The translations under genes and the position numbers were made by a program. From Zygnema cylindricum (lineage: Eukaryota; Streptophyta; Zygnematophyceae; Zygnematales; Zygnemataceae), in contig JBBHKE010000081.1 of assembly GCA_037447655.1 (NCBI GenBank), positions 48,995-112,994 of the forward strand: a stretch of DNA of 64,000 bases. The letters run 5' to 3'. Below the pieces are notes generated by a model. That model did no database searches. It worked only from the letters and a program-made list of their open reading frames with translations, and was not told the DNA's origin. This document shows, in pieces, positions 35,201 through 45,753 of the stretch. Within the stretch, counting starts at the first letter, position 1. Each line of letters starts with the position of its first letter.

Positions 35201-36561
35201 GAGGGGATTGACTATGGGGAGACCTTTGCTCCTGTTGTTTGGTTCCCATCTGTAAGGATTCTCGTCAGTCTGGTTGCAGCGGAAGACATGGAAATCCACC
35301 AGATTGACATTAAGACTGCTTTTCTTAGTAGTGAGTTAGAGGAAGAAACTTTCATGAGACAACCCGAGGGGTTCGTAGAAGAAGGAGAAGAGAGCAAAGT
35401 CTGCAGGGTCATAAAATCCTTATATAGACTGAAGCAGGCTCCTCGACAGTGGAATAAGAAACTAGATGAGTTTGTTACCGGTCTGGGATATATCCGTATC
35501 AGCTCTGACCATTCTATCTATATGTTTGAAGATGAGAATGGTGTTATTTTTATTGCAATATATGTGGATGACCTGCTTGTGTTGAGTAAATCTTTGGAAA
35601 AGATAAATAGGCTAAAGAAAGATCTTTGGGGGAGATTTGATATGAAGGATTTAGGGGAGGCAAAATATATTTTAGGGATCCAAATGGAGAGAGATAGGGG
35701 GAAGAAGATTATCAGATTTACTCAGAAAGAAGCAATAGGAAATATGCTTGAGAAATTCCAGATGGATAAAACTAACAGTTGTACCACTCCCATGGACTTG
35801 AAAAAAGTAAGTGATGAGAGTGTAGAAGGAGGAGTGATGATCTTAGACGATCAGATGAGTCTAGAGGAGAGAGAGTTTATGAAGTCTATCCTTTATAGAC
35901 AGGTCGTAGAAAGTTTAATCTATTTTATGAACTCTACCAGGCCGAACATAGCGGCAGCAATTGGAGTACTCAGTAGGAGTTTAAATGATCCTAGGAAGAG
36001 AGACTGGGAGGCAGCCAAGAGAGTCATGAGATATCTGGTTTGAACCAGAGAATTATGGTTGCATTTGGGAGGGGAGCACACTGATATCACCACTTAGAGT
36101 GATGCCAGTTATGGGGATGCACCTATGAGAAGATGCAGTTGTGGATATGTTTTGTATGTGGGGGAAGGTGCTTCCTGTTGAAACAGTAAGCAAGAAAAGG
36201 TGGTTGCCCAGTCTACTATGGAGGTTGAGTATATGGCGTCTTGTTCTGCTGTAAAAGAACTAATGTGGGTGAAGTCATTGTTGCAAGAACTGGGATGAAT
36301 GAAAGAGGGAGTGCATGAAATCTTTTGCGATAATCAAGCTCAATCGCAATTGCAGCCAATCCAAAACACCATTTCAAAGCAAAACATATGGACATAAGAT
36401 TAAGTTTCGTAAGAGAAAAAGTTGAATATAAAATTTTAAATCTTGTGTATAGACCTGATGAAGAAATGGTGGCTGACATGATGACCAAACCCATGCCCTC
36501 TCCTAAATTAAAATATTGTCGGGAAAAATACGGGTTGAAAGAAAAATTCAAATTAGACTAG
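32239..36561 (+). pseudogene. Copia-1 gag-pol, broken by stops and frameshifts
   Basis: Order seen: gag start (GPPSKVPTFNGSGFIYW), gag body near 32650-32915, zinc knuckle CHFCKKPGHFIADC (about 33087), protease IIDTGASMHMC (about 33350), integrase HTDIWGP, MIRSDNGGEY and GVVERLNR, then an intact reverse transcriptase with RYKARL, DIKTAFL, LKQAPRQW and YVDDLLVL inside a 619-codon open frame (34184-36043), and RNase H to 36561. Frames shift near 32.4, 33.4, 33.8 and 34.2 kb. RNase H has nonsense changes near 36042, 36096 and 36180, two at conserved Trp codons. The protein cannot be made as one piece; the RT segment alone looks sound. Confidence 0.9.
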
Positions 36562-36563
36562 AA

Positions 36564-36574
36564 AATAAGGGGAG
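36564..36574 (+). other. Copia-1 polypurine tract
   Basis: AATAAGGGGAG lies directly before the 3' LTR and is the expected primer for plus-strand synthesis. Copia-2 has the near-identical ATTAAGGGGAG. Confidence 0.85.
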
Positions 36575-36884
36575 TGTTGAAATTAATAGATTTATAGAGT
36601 ATTTTCTAGGTTTAAATATAATAATATATAAAAAAGGACGAGCAGCCTGCCTCCACCTCTCCTCTCTCTAGCCCCCATACTTGTTGTAGTCACTGAAGGA
36701 TAGAGATGGGTTGTTGATCTATGGCTGCCTTAGCTCAACAGGCAGTTATTTTTTGTAGGCTCCTAAAAATATACCTGACGGATCCAGGATTTGATCGCGG
36801 TACCTGCGGTTCGTCTAGTTGGCCGATAGCGGTCAGCTTTATTTTATAAGACTAGGACCAATGCTAAGTGATATAGTATGTGAT

Positions 36885-36971
<87 letters not shown>

Positions 36972-37677
36972 GGTAGGAACAAATCCATTTAACTAAAACT
37001 GTATACGGCATGCATAGATACAGTTTTATGAAAGTACAAAGTACGATTCTATTTCGAAACGGATAGCACGCATTTTGTTTCGACAGTGAAACAAATGTCG
37101 CGTAAGTATTTATAACGGCTAAGATTGCCTCTCGCTGCAAATCCAACGGCGCACATCATCGTCGAAATCTCGGAATGGTCACTTTGGCGTTTTCTGACGT
37201 GGCATGACTTGGAGCCACGTGGAGAGATGACATTCGGTCATGGGAATTCCGAGGAATGTACGGACGAGTGAAAAGCAGACACGCGTCGCTTAATAGTCTT
37301 GTTGTACATAGGCTGTACAAAAGGTACACCAGCAGTAGTATTTTTTGGTACGGGGCAGTAATCTGATTGGTCCCTACTTCAGTAGATAGAAGTTATTAGA
37401 GGGAATCAGGACTTAGAAAATTTTGGTAGGTAGTCACCTCTCCTTTTGAGAGTTTGTACAAATTGGCATCTTTACTGCCTCATAACTTATCGGATGGTTG
37501 GCCGTTTTCATTGATTCTTTTTGCTACAAACTCAAGGGAGTCCACGCTGCATAAGGGTGTAGTCAATCTGTCATTTTGCCTTCCAAGACAGCAGTGGTTG
37601 TGGCTTGAAGTGGGTTGGTTAAATACTATCTAGAGGCTTCCTGTATTATGTCGTCTAATGGAGGACACAGAATTGCA
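36575..37677 (+). repeat. Copia-1 3' LTR, enlarged
   Basis: 1103 bp against 641 bp in the 5' copy. The extra length is an expanded TA repeat (about 36885-36969) and a 399-bp insertion (36976-37374). The remaining sequence aligns with the 5' LTR throughout, ending GGAGGACACAGAATTGCA. Confidence 0.93.
36976..37374. mobile_element. Small DNA element inserted in the copia-1 3' LTR
   Basis: The 5' LTR reads TTTAGGTACTTCAG without interruption; the 3' LTR has 399 bp between TTTAGGTA and (TA)CTTCAG. The insert starts GGAACAAATC and ends GATTGGTCCC, imperfect inverted ends, and TA is present on both sides. No coding capacity; superfamily not determined. Confidence 0.75.
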
Positions 37678-37682
37678 TACAT

Positions 37683-38115
37683 AATCTAACAATCCGTACC
37701 ACTTCTCGTCCTTCATTTGTAATGAATCCATAATTCTAATTTAGGTTTGCGGAGAACAATCCTTACGCCGTTCATACTTATACACTAAAATAGGTACGAG
37801 TTCATTCTATGCGCAGTTCTGTATGTAACTGACATAAGTAAACAACAATTTCCGTAATAATTTCAGTAATGAAGTACAATAAACAACAATTTCCGTAAGA
37901 ATTTCGGTAATGAAGTACAATAATGTACAAACAACCACCGTCCGTACACCACACTAATCATTAAATATGTACAGTGACACCATTGACGCTAATTCACAAG
38001 AACTGTAACTAACGTCACGGATAAATTAGAATCAGTCACTGTATTTCGGTTATCAATGTCCAAATTTTGGGGCGCCGATATAGAGTACATAAGTCTAATA
38101 ACGATTCGCGGTGTA
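37683..38115. mobile_element. MITE family C, copy 3 (right part, apparently split by copia-1)
   Basis: It ends CTAATAACGATTCGCGGTGTA and contains CCGTACACCACACTA, CATTGACGCTAATT and ACGTCACGGATAAATTAGAATC words matching copy 1 (49577-50119). A possible left part lies at about 31459-31593 (TTAGTGTCATTGATGTTAAT), which would put copia-1 inside this MITE. Confidence 0.55.
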
Positions 38116-38276
38116 GTGACAAACTTGGACATGTACAAGCGGTACACTTATAATAGTAACATGCGATCCACGATTAACAAGCGATAAAAAGCCTACACGT
38201 GCAACACTCTTTGTGCTTTCTGACAAGGTGGATACGAATCCACCGAAAGCCACGAGAAAATCTTCGCCGTAAGATT

Positions 38277-39175
38277 TGTTGAAAAGAGGTAATTAATAGT
38301 TCACTTCTATAGTTTAGTTAGAATGTAAAGAGAGAGAAAGAGAGAACCAAAGGCACGCGATGGCTGCCGCGTCATTTAGGAGGGAGAATGAAATAGAAGG
38401 TATTTTACTATTTGTAGCAAAATAATGCCTCAAGCCGGATTTGAACCGAAGTCTACAAAATACTACTTAGACCCTAGCCTTATCCATTAAGGCACTAACG
38501 AAACGATATATGTATTACGTTTCACGCATATTTATCTATTCGTTAAACGGGCTAATTTGCAGCAGACTAACGAAAACACGTATTTATCAATTCAGGTGTG
38601 GAAGCGAATCGAAGCCGCATAAATACAAATGATCGGACGGCCACAATTGCAGCCGCCACCCGCAATAAACTTTCGGCAGCCTTTGGGAATAGCGTCACGC
38701 GACGCCACGTGGTTCCATACTATTGGATACCGGAGAAGATGGGAGGAGGAACCATGGCTCCCGTTTTGACAGGCGTCACTTTGAAAGCCATGTCGTACAA
38801 TGGCCGTACAATAAGTACATCGCCTAATGTACCTTCTTGTACTATATAGTGTTTCTATTGGACTAGGGTTTAGTAGTAGGCAGTCGTAAGTAGGCAGACC
38901 AGGACTTAGTGAAATTTAGGTACCTCTCTCTAAGAGAGCTTGTAATTGTAAAGGTCATCTTTGACCAACCATAACTTCAACTCGGGGGAGCAAATTCAGT
39001 GATTCTTTTTGCGTTTGACTCAAGGGAGTCTTCTCCTCACAGGGGTGAGAGTGGTCAGAATATTTGTGTGCCAGGGCGGCGCTTATTCAGCGGGAAAGTA
39101 GAAGAGGCAAATATTATCCTAGAGGCTTTACATAGGCTGCTCATTCTCTGGGTCAATGGAGACCACATAATTGCA
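38277..39175 (+). repeat. Copia-2 5' LTR
   Basis: 899 bp, TGTTGAAAAGAGGTAATTAA to ATTGCA. It contains an antisense tRNA-like segment at about 38427-38499: on the minus strand GCCTTAATGGATAAGGC (D-arm-like) and CGGTTCAAATCCGG (T-arm/B-box-like). Confidence 0.95.
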
Positions 39176-39190
39176 GGTTATGGGCCCACC
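39176..39190 (+). other. Copia-2 primer-binding site (half-tRNA type) overlapping the Gag start
   Basis: It is identical to the copia-1 site, GGTTATGGGCCCACC, complementary to the initiator tRNA-Met anticodon arm. The ATG at 39180 starts the frame MGPPSRVPIFDGSDFLYW. Confidence 0.85.
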
Positions 39191-42100
39191 CTCTAGAGTG
39201 CCCATATTTGATGGATCGGACTTTCTTTATTGGGAAATGATGATGGAGGGAGAACTATTTGAGAAACACCTATGGGGCATAGTGTCCGCACAAGTTCGAT
39301 GCCCACCTCCACCTGGGTTTGGAGGAACGCGTTTTTTTGGCACCTCCGCCTCTACAGTAGGTAGAACAGATGCCACCATCATTGAGGATGAAGACGAGAA
39401 AGAAGGAGAGGAGATTGTCATGAAAGGAGAAATGGGAGGAGTTGCAACTCAAGTGACACCATTGTCGAAGGCGATACCGGCAGCAGCACCACTAGCAACG
39501 GCGACAAGGGTTCAGATCGAAAGATCGGAGTATGAAAAGTGGAACTTCAAAGACAAGGTTGCTTAGCTCTTAATTCTTAAAAGTGTAGCAAAGGGCTTTG
39601 CCATTTCCTTTATACACGTCAAATCTTCATCTCAGATTTGGATATCACTAGTTAACAAATATAAGAGCGGATCATTGCAGCAGCAACAGTTGGCTGAAAA
39701 CAAGATTGCAGCTTATACTTATAAGGGAGGAAGCATGAATAATTATTGCAATGATTTAGGAGCATTATTTGGAGAGCTAGAGAGTGCGGGTAACTCATGG
39801 TCTGAGAGACAAAGAGTGAACACATTAATGATGAAACTACCTGAATAGTATAAGAATATCATTAATCGATTGCAGGACATAAGAGATAGCAATTGGAATT
39901 GGGATGACACAGTGGGAATGATTTTAGTGAAAGAAAGCACCATAGAGCTTACGAGAGGGAGTCCAAGTGTTCAAGCATTGTCTATAGGAGCTGATTGGCG
40001 GAATCGTGATGAGGAGAGAGAGAAAGATCCTTATCGAAACTTTGGAGGAAGAGGTGGCAGATTTGATAGTTAGGGGAGAGGAACTTCTCGTGAAGGATTA
40101 TGTCACTTCTGCAAGAAACCGGGACACTATATGGCAGATTGTGGCAAACTTGCAGATCTTCGACTAAAAGATGGGCAAGGGAACTCAAGAAATGGAGGAA
40201 AGAAAAAGACTTTCCTAACTCAAGTTCATGATGAGCAAGAGAACGAAGAAACCGAACAGGAAGAGGAGCTTGAGGAGCTTGAGGAGCTTCTTCTTAATCC
40301 GAAAAACACTGAAAAGCATGTTGATATTCCACGGAGACAAAAGTGTGCTTTCGGAGGTAAGAGGGATGCACTTGAAGATGGGTGGATCATAGACTCAGGG
40401 GCCTCAATGCATATGTGCAAAGATAAAAGGTGGTTCACTAAACTGAGAAAGATCTTAACAGTTGAGATAGAGTACGGAGATGGTAGAGAAGAAACCACAA
40501 GTCTTGTTGGAACTGTTGACTTGAAGGTTCTAGTTAATGGAAAGGCCTCAATTGTAACACTCTCAGAAGTTCTTTACATTCCACAGCTTAGTAAGAACTT
40601 GGTCTCAATAGCTGTCCTAGATGAAAAAGAGTTTGAAACAGGAACTAGGAAAGGAATCTTCACAGCAAGCTTTGATAATGAGGTTTATTTCATAGCTGAG
40701 AAGGGCAGTCAGGGAATGTTCAAAATTGTGCTTTGCAATGAAAAGAGTGTTCTCTACTCGTGTGCAAGTGAGATGATGCTTTGGCACAAAAGGTTTGGGC
40801 ATGTGCATCTAGATAGATTAAAGAAAATGAAGAAAAATAGAATAGTGGATGGTATTACTTTTGAGGATGATGAGACCTTTGATGATTGCAGTGGATGTGC
40901 CCAAGGGAAGATTCATAGACTTCCATTTCCAAAGGCAACCATATATAGGAGAGAGAAAGTATTTGATCTAATTCACACTGATGTTTGGGGACCTACTAGA
41001 TATGTTTCACATGGGGGGAGGAGGTGGATGTTAACTATCACAGATGATTGGTCTAGATACACGGAGGTATACTTTCTCAGACATAAGTCAGAAGTATTGA
41101 GATGTTTCAAAGAGTATAAAGTATGGAGTGAAAAACTACACGAAACCTCAATAAAGAGATAAGAAGTGAAAATGGGGAAGAATACTCCTCAAGGGAATTT
41201 GAAGAATATCTTAAAGAAGAAGGAATTCATCATAAGAAAACTTTTCCCTATAATCTGGAACAAAATGGAGTAGCAGAAAGAGTGAATAGAAGTTTAGGAG
41301 ATATGTCTAGAAGTATGTTAACTGATAAGAGGATAGGGTTGCAGTTTTGGGCGGAGTCTATGAACTATGCTAATTTCATCAAAAATAGAGTTCTAACTTC
41401 AGCAAATAAGGAGGAAACTCTGTATGAGAGGTGGACAGGAAGAAAGCCTGATTTGTCTAGTTTGAGAGTGTTCGGAAGTCAAATCTACATTTTGGATTCC
41501 GATAAGACTAAATGGAAGTTAGACGGGAGAGTGAAGCCAGGATATTTTGTAGGATATGAAGAGAGCACAAAAGGATACCGAGTGTATGACTTGAAAAAGA
41601 AAGATATAATTTTGGTAAAACACATAGTGGTGATGAATGAAGAGAAGTCCATAGATCCATTCAAATATAATAAGGAAGTCAAAATCAGATTTGAAATGGA
41701 TCAGTTTCATGATTTTGACTTTGAAATGAAGGGAATGAAGAGGGAGAATTTTTTTTTTTTGCAAATTTACCAAAGGAGAAGGAGGAAAGGACAACATCCG
41801 AGGCAACGCCATAATACGAAGTGGAAATCGAAGAGGAACTTGATGAGACACCGGAATTGGAAGATAGGGGAGCTGAAAATCTCCCTAAACGAAACCCAAG
41901 GATGCCTTCCATACCGGCGTCCGATTTTGAAGGGGGAAGAAGAAGTAGTAAACGACTTCAAGAAAGACAAGTAAATAACCTACTCACAAAGATGTCTCAC
42001 CCAGATGAACCTCAGACATACTTAGAGGCCATAAACACTCTAGAAAGTAGCCGATGGATCACAGCTATAAATGAAGAAATGGCCTCTATCATGGAAGCCA

Positions 42101-44698
42101 ATACATGGGAGTTGGTAGATTGTCCACCGGACCGAAAACCGATCGGATGTAAGTGGGTTTTTAAACTTAAATTAAACCCAGATAATACCATTGAGAGGTA
42201 CAAAGCTAGGTTAGTTGCAAAAGGATATACTCAAAAAGAGGGGATAGACTACGAAGAAACCTTGGCACTTGTTGTCGGATTTCCTTCTGTTAGAATCCTT
42301 TTAAGTATAGCGGCAGCGGAGGATATAGAAATCCACCAGATGGATATTAAAACGACCCTTTTGCAAGGAGAGTTGGAAGAAGAAGTTTACATGAGGCAAC
42401 CGGAAGGATTCGTGGAAAGTGGGGAAGAAAACAAAGTTTGCAAACGAATAAAATCACTCTATGGGCTTAAGCAAGCCCCGCGACAGTGGAATATAAAGCT
42501 CGGCGAATTTTTGACCGGTTTGGGGTATATTTGACTTAGTTCAAATCACTCCATATATTTATTTGAGGATGAGAATTGAGTGAAATTTATTGCTATTTAT
42601 GTGGATGATTTGTTGGTCTTAAGCAAGTCAGTAGATAAAATTAACAAACTAAAACAGGATCTTAGAAGCCGCTTTGACATGAAAAATCTCGGCGAAACAA
42701 AGTACATTTTGGGAATTCAAATGGAGAGAGATAGAGGGAATAGGATTATAAGACTCACTCAGAAAGAAGCAATTGGTAATATGCTAGAAAAATTTCAAAT
42801 GGAGAAAGCAAACGGTTGTACTACTCCTATGGATTTGAAGAAAGAGAGTGAGGGGAGTGAAGAGGGAGGAATATTGATCATAAATGATGAGATAGATGAG
42901 ATAGAAAGAAGATTTATGGAAAATATCCCTTATCGGCAGATTGTAGACAGTTTAATATATTTTATGAATTGCACCCGGCCGGATATAGCTGCAGCCGTAG
43001 GAGTCCTCAGCAAGAGTCTAAATGAACCAAGAAAGAGAGACTGGGAGGCCGCCAAAAGGGTGATGAGGTATTTGGTGGGGACAAGGGAATTGTGGTTGCA
43101 TTTGGGAGGGAAGCACACTGACATCACAACCTGGAGTGATGCCAGTTATGGAGATGTGCCTTTAAGGCGGTGTACGACTAGATATGTGTTGCAAATTGGA
43201 TCTGGTGCATGCTGTTGGAGTAGCAAGCAACAGAAGGTAGTTGCTCAGTCCACTATGGAGGCTGAATACATGGCTTCCTGTGCTGCTACCAAAGAATTAA
43301 TTGTTGTCCATAGCCTATTTCAGCCATGGATTACTCACGGAAACACCCACAGACTACCTCAAAAACAGTTGTGTTACAGACAGCACAGATTACTCCACGT
43401 TAAACAAAATCACCTCAAAATGTACCAATATACATTATACCATATACACTGTAAACTCCCAAAGTTAAAGCCAAATCCACCAATGCATCTAGAAGATATA
43501 AGCTCCAGAGTTTCACAAAAATAGCTGACAGCTTCACAAACTAACCACTTAGACTGCTCACAGAATCTTACAGAGATACTGGAATAAAATGAAACTTCAC
43601 ACACATCTAGATTCTATATCATAGAATAACTACACAAAGTTTCACATGAAAGCACCAAATAGAGTGATCGCACCAACAGGTCAAAGATGCAGAAAACAGT
43701 TTGCCATTGCTTTGATAAACTTGACTGCGATACTCAAAATATACTAAGTCCTACAAGTTATACTCAAAGAGTTCACTACTTAATGTACGGAGGCATACCA
43801 GCCGTACGGTATCTACCATCTACTTAAACTATTGTAAGTATACCCGAATAGTTCGAGGTATGTCAGACCGAACAAATCTACACTAATAATTAATTAGCAA
43901 AAAGACAAACCTATGTTGTACATAATATTTACACCGACATCTCCACAATCTTCGTACGTCAAAAACCAAGCTACCACTAAGTAAATATCATTACTCACAA
44001 TCTATACTAGTCATATTATTCGCAGCTGCGTCAGCTGCTTTGTCCGTGCGGATCGTATCAGGGTAACCGCAGCTGCGTTGACTCGTCTGCGTCGCAGCTG
44101 CTTTGTACCGGCGGTGCATATTCATCCCAAAATAACCGCAGTTGCGTTGTCCTGATCGCGTCGCAACTGCGCCGTATCGGCGGTGCCTGTTTCAACATTT
44201 CGTTTATTCCACATCGGATCGCTTCGCGATCCGCCGTCCATTTGTCAATGCTTGTACCCGGCACTCAGTGAGTCTTTTTCATCACTTAAATTATATTCGT
44301 TCGTTTGCTCCCCCACTCCATGAATCCATTCGAACCTCCACATTAAAGTCCATAGCGCACGAACTGTCGCGTATGCACGAAACAAACTTTTCAAAACAAC
44401 ATTAATGTGGGTGAAATCTCTTCTTGAAGAACTTGGGTTCATGAAGACAGAAACTCATAATGTTTTTTGTGATAATGAAGTTGCTATCTCTATTTCAGCT
44501 AATCCGAAACATCGCTTCAAAGCTAAGCATATGGATATTAGACTAAGCTTTGTCAGAGAGAAGGTTGAAAATAAAATCATTAAACTGGTTCATAAAACTG
44601 ATAAATAAATGATTGCAGACATGATGACAAAACCAGTACGTTCCCCTAAGTTGATTTATTGTAGAGAAAACTGTGGATTAAAATTGAAAAGTGACTAA
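39180..44698 (+). pseudogene. Copia-2 gag-pol, broken and interrupted
   Basis: Gag is open from 39180 to a TAG at 39564-39566 and continues in pieces to the zinc knuckle CHFCKKPGHYMADC (about 40101). A 343-codon frame (40131-41162) carries protease WIIDSGASMHMC and integrase HKRFGHVHLDRL, CSGCAQGK, IHTDVWGP and ITDDWSRY. A 1-bp loss near 41155 shifts frame, and the second integrase Asp is Glu (RSENGEEY). Reverse transcriptase follows (IHQMDIKTTLL, LKQAPRQW, YVDDLLVL) with stops at 42532 and 42577. RNase H is cut at 43301 by a solo LTR and resumes at 44407 (WVKSLLEELG, FCDNEVAI, AKHMDIR), with a stop at 44606-44608. Not functional. Confidence 0.9.
43302..44401. mobile_element. Solo LTR nested in copia-2 RNase H
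   Basis: The insert begins TGTTG and ends CAACA and is flanked by the 5-bp duplication TTAAT (43297-43301 and 44402-44406). Copia-1 has the uninterrupted equivalent (AAAGAACTAATGTGGGTG at about 36255). At 1100 bp without gag, pol or a second LTR it fits a solo LTR. Positions 44026-44200 hold about 70-bp repeats rich in CGCAGCTGCG. The parent family is not elsewhere in the window. Confidence 0.88.
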
Positions 44699-44700
44699 GA

Positions 44701-44711
44701 ATTAAGGGGAG
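44701..44711 (+). other. Copia-2 polypurine tract
   Basis: ATTAAGGGGAG directly precedes the 3' LTR. Confidence 0.85.
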
Positions 44712-45606
44712 TGTTAAAAGAGGTAATTAATAGTTCACTTCTATAGTTTAGTTAGAATGTAAAGAGAGAGAAAGAGAGAACCAAAGGCACGCCATGGCTG
44801 CGCGTCATTTAGGAGGGAGAATGAATTAGAAAGTATTTTACTATTTGTAGCAAAATACTGCCTCAAGCCAGATTTGAACCGGAGTCTGCAGAAAACAAAA
44901 ACCCTAGCCATATCCATTAAGGCACTAACGAAACGATATATGTATTACGTTTCACCCATATTTATCTATTTGTTAAACGGGCTAATTTGCAGCAGACTAA
45001 CGAAAACACGCATAAATCAATTCATGCATGGAAGCGAATCGAAGCCGCATAAATACAAATGATTGGACGACCACAATTGCAACCACCACCCGCAATAAAC
45101 TTTCGGCGGCCTTTGGGGATAGCGTCACGCGACGCCACGTGGCACCATACTATTGGATACCGGAGAAGATGGGAGGAGGAACCATGGCTCCCGTTTTGAC
45201 AGGCGTCACTTTGAAAGCCATGTCGTACAATGGCCGTACAATAAGTACATCGCCTAATGTACCTTCTTGTACTATATAGTGTTTCTATTGGACTAGGGTT
45301 TAGTAGTAGGCAGTCGTAAGTAGGCAGACCAGGACTTAGTGAAATTTAGGTACCTCTCTCTAAGAGAGCTTGTAACTATAAAGGTCATCTTTGACCAACC
45401 ATAACTTACTGCTCATGGGAGCAAATTTAGTGATTCTTTTTGCGTTTGACTCAGGGGAGTCTTGTCCTCACAGGGGTGAGAGTGGTCAGGATATTTGTGT
45501 GCCTGGGCGGCGCTTATTAAGCGGGAAAGTAGAAGAGGCAAATATTATCCTAGAGGCTTTACATAGGCTGCTCATTCTCTGGGTCAATGGAGACCACAGA
45601 ATTGCA
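44712..45606 (+). repeat. Copia-2 3' LTR
   Basis: 895 bp; aligns along its whole length with 38277-39175 with scattered substitutions and short indels (roughly 95% identity by eye in the first 200 bp). It also carries the antisense tRNA-like segment, with a more diverged anticodon-arm region. Confidence 0.95.
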
Positions 45607-45753
45607 AGATTTCCTCTGACGCTCCTCTTGTTATCTATTGACCTTCTTACAGCTCAATCGTACAGTGATATACTACGCATGTTGGGATATTACAATTTAG
45701 TGTGTTTGTACAAATAGAAAAAACCGTCCTCTCGTACAGATATTACATTACAA

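Larger units (their letters stand above)
31594..37677 (+). mobile_element. Copia-1: full-length Ty1-copia retrotransposon
   Basis: 5' LTR 31594-32234 and 3' LTR 36575-37677 both start TGTTGAAATTAATAGATTTA and end in ATTGCA. The 5-bp target duplication TACAT lies at 31589-31593 and 37678-37682. The primer-binding site GGTTATGGGCCCACC follows the 5' LTR directly, and the polypurine tract AATAAGGGGAG precedes the 3' LTR. The 3' LTR is longer because of an expanded TA repeat and a 399-bp insertion. The LTRs differ at many sites, so the insertion is not recent. Confidence 0.96.
38277..45606 (+). mobile_element. Copia-2: full-length Ty1-copia retrotransposon
   Basis: 5' LTR 38277-39175 and 3' LTR 44712-45606 share nearly all their sequence and end in ATTGCA. 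The target duplication AGATT lies at 38272-38276 and 45607-45611. The primer-binding site and polypurine tract match those of copia-1, so the two belong to one lineage, but their LTRs differ in sequence and length. Total 7330 bp, of which 1100 bp plus a 5-bp duplication is a nested solo LTR. Confidence 0.96.

Noticed and set aside
38427-38499. Possible tRNA gene on the minus strand
   Set aside because: It lies inside both LTR copies of copia-2 and the anticodon arm is not conserved between them; reported as a tRNA-like module instead.
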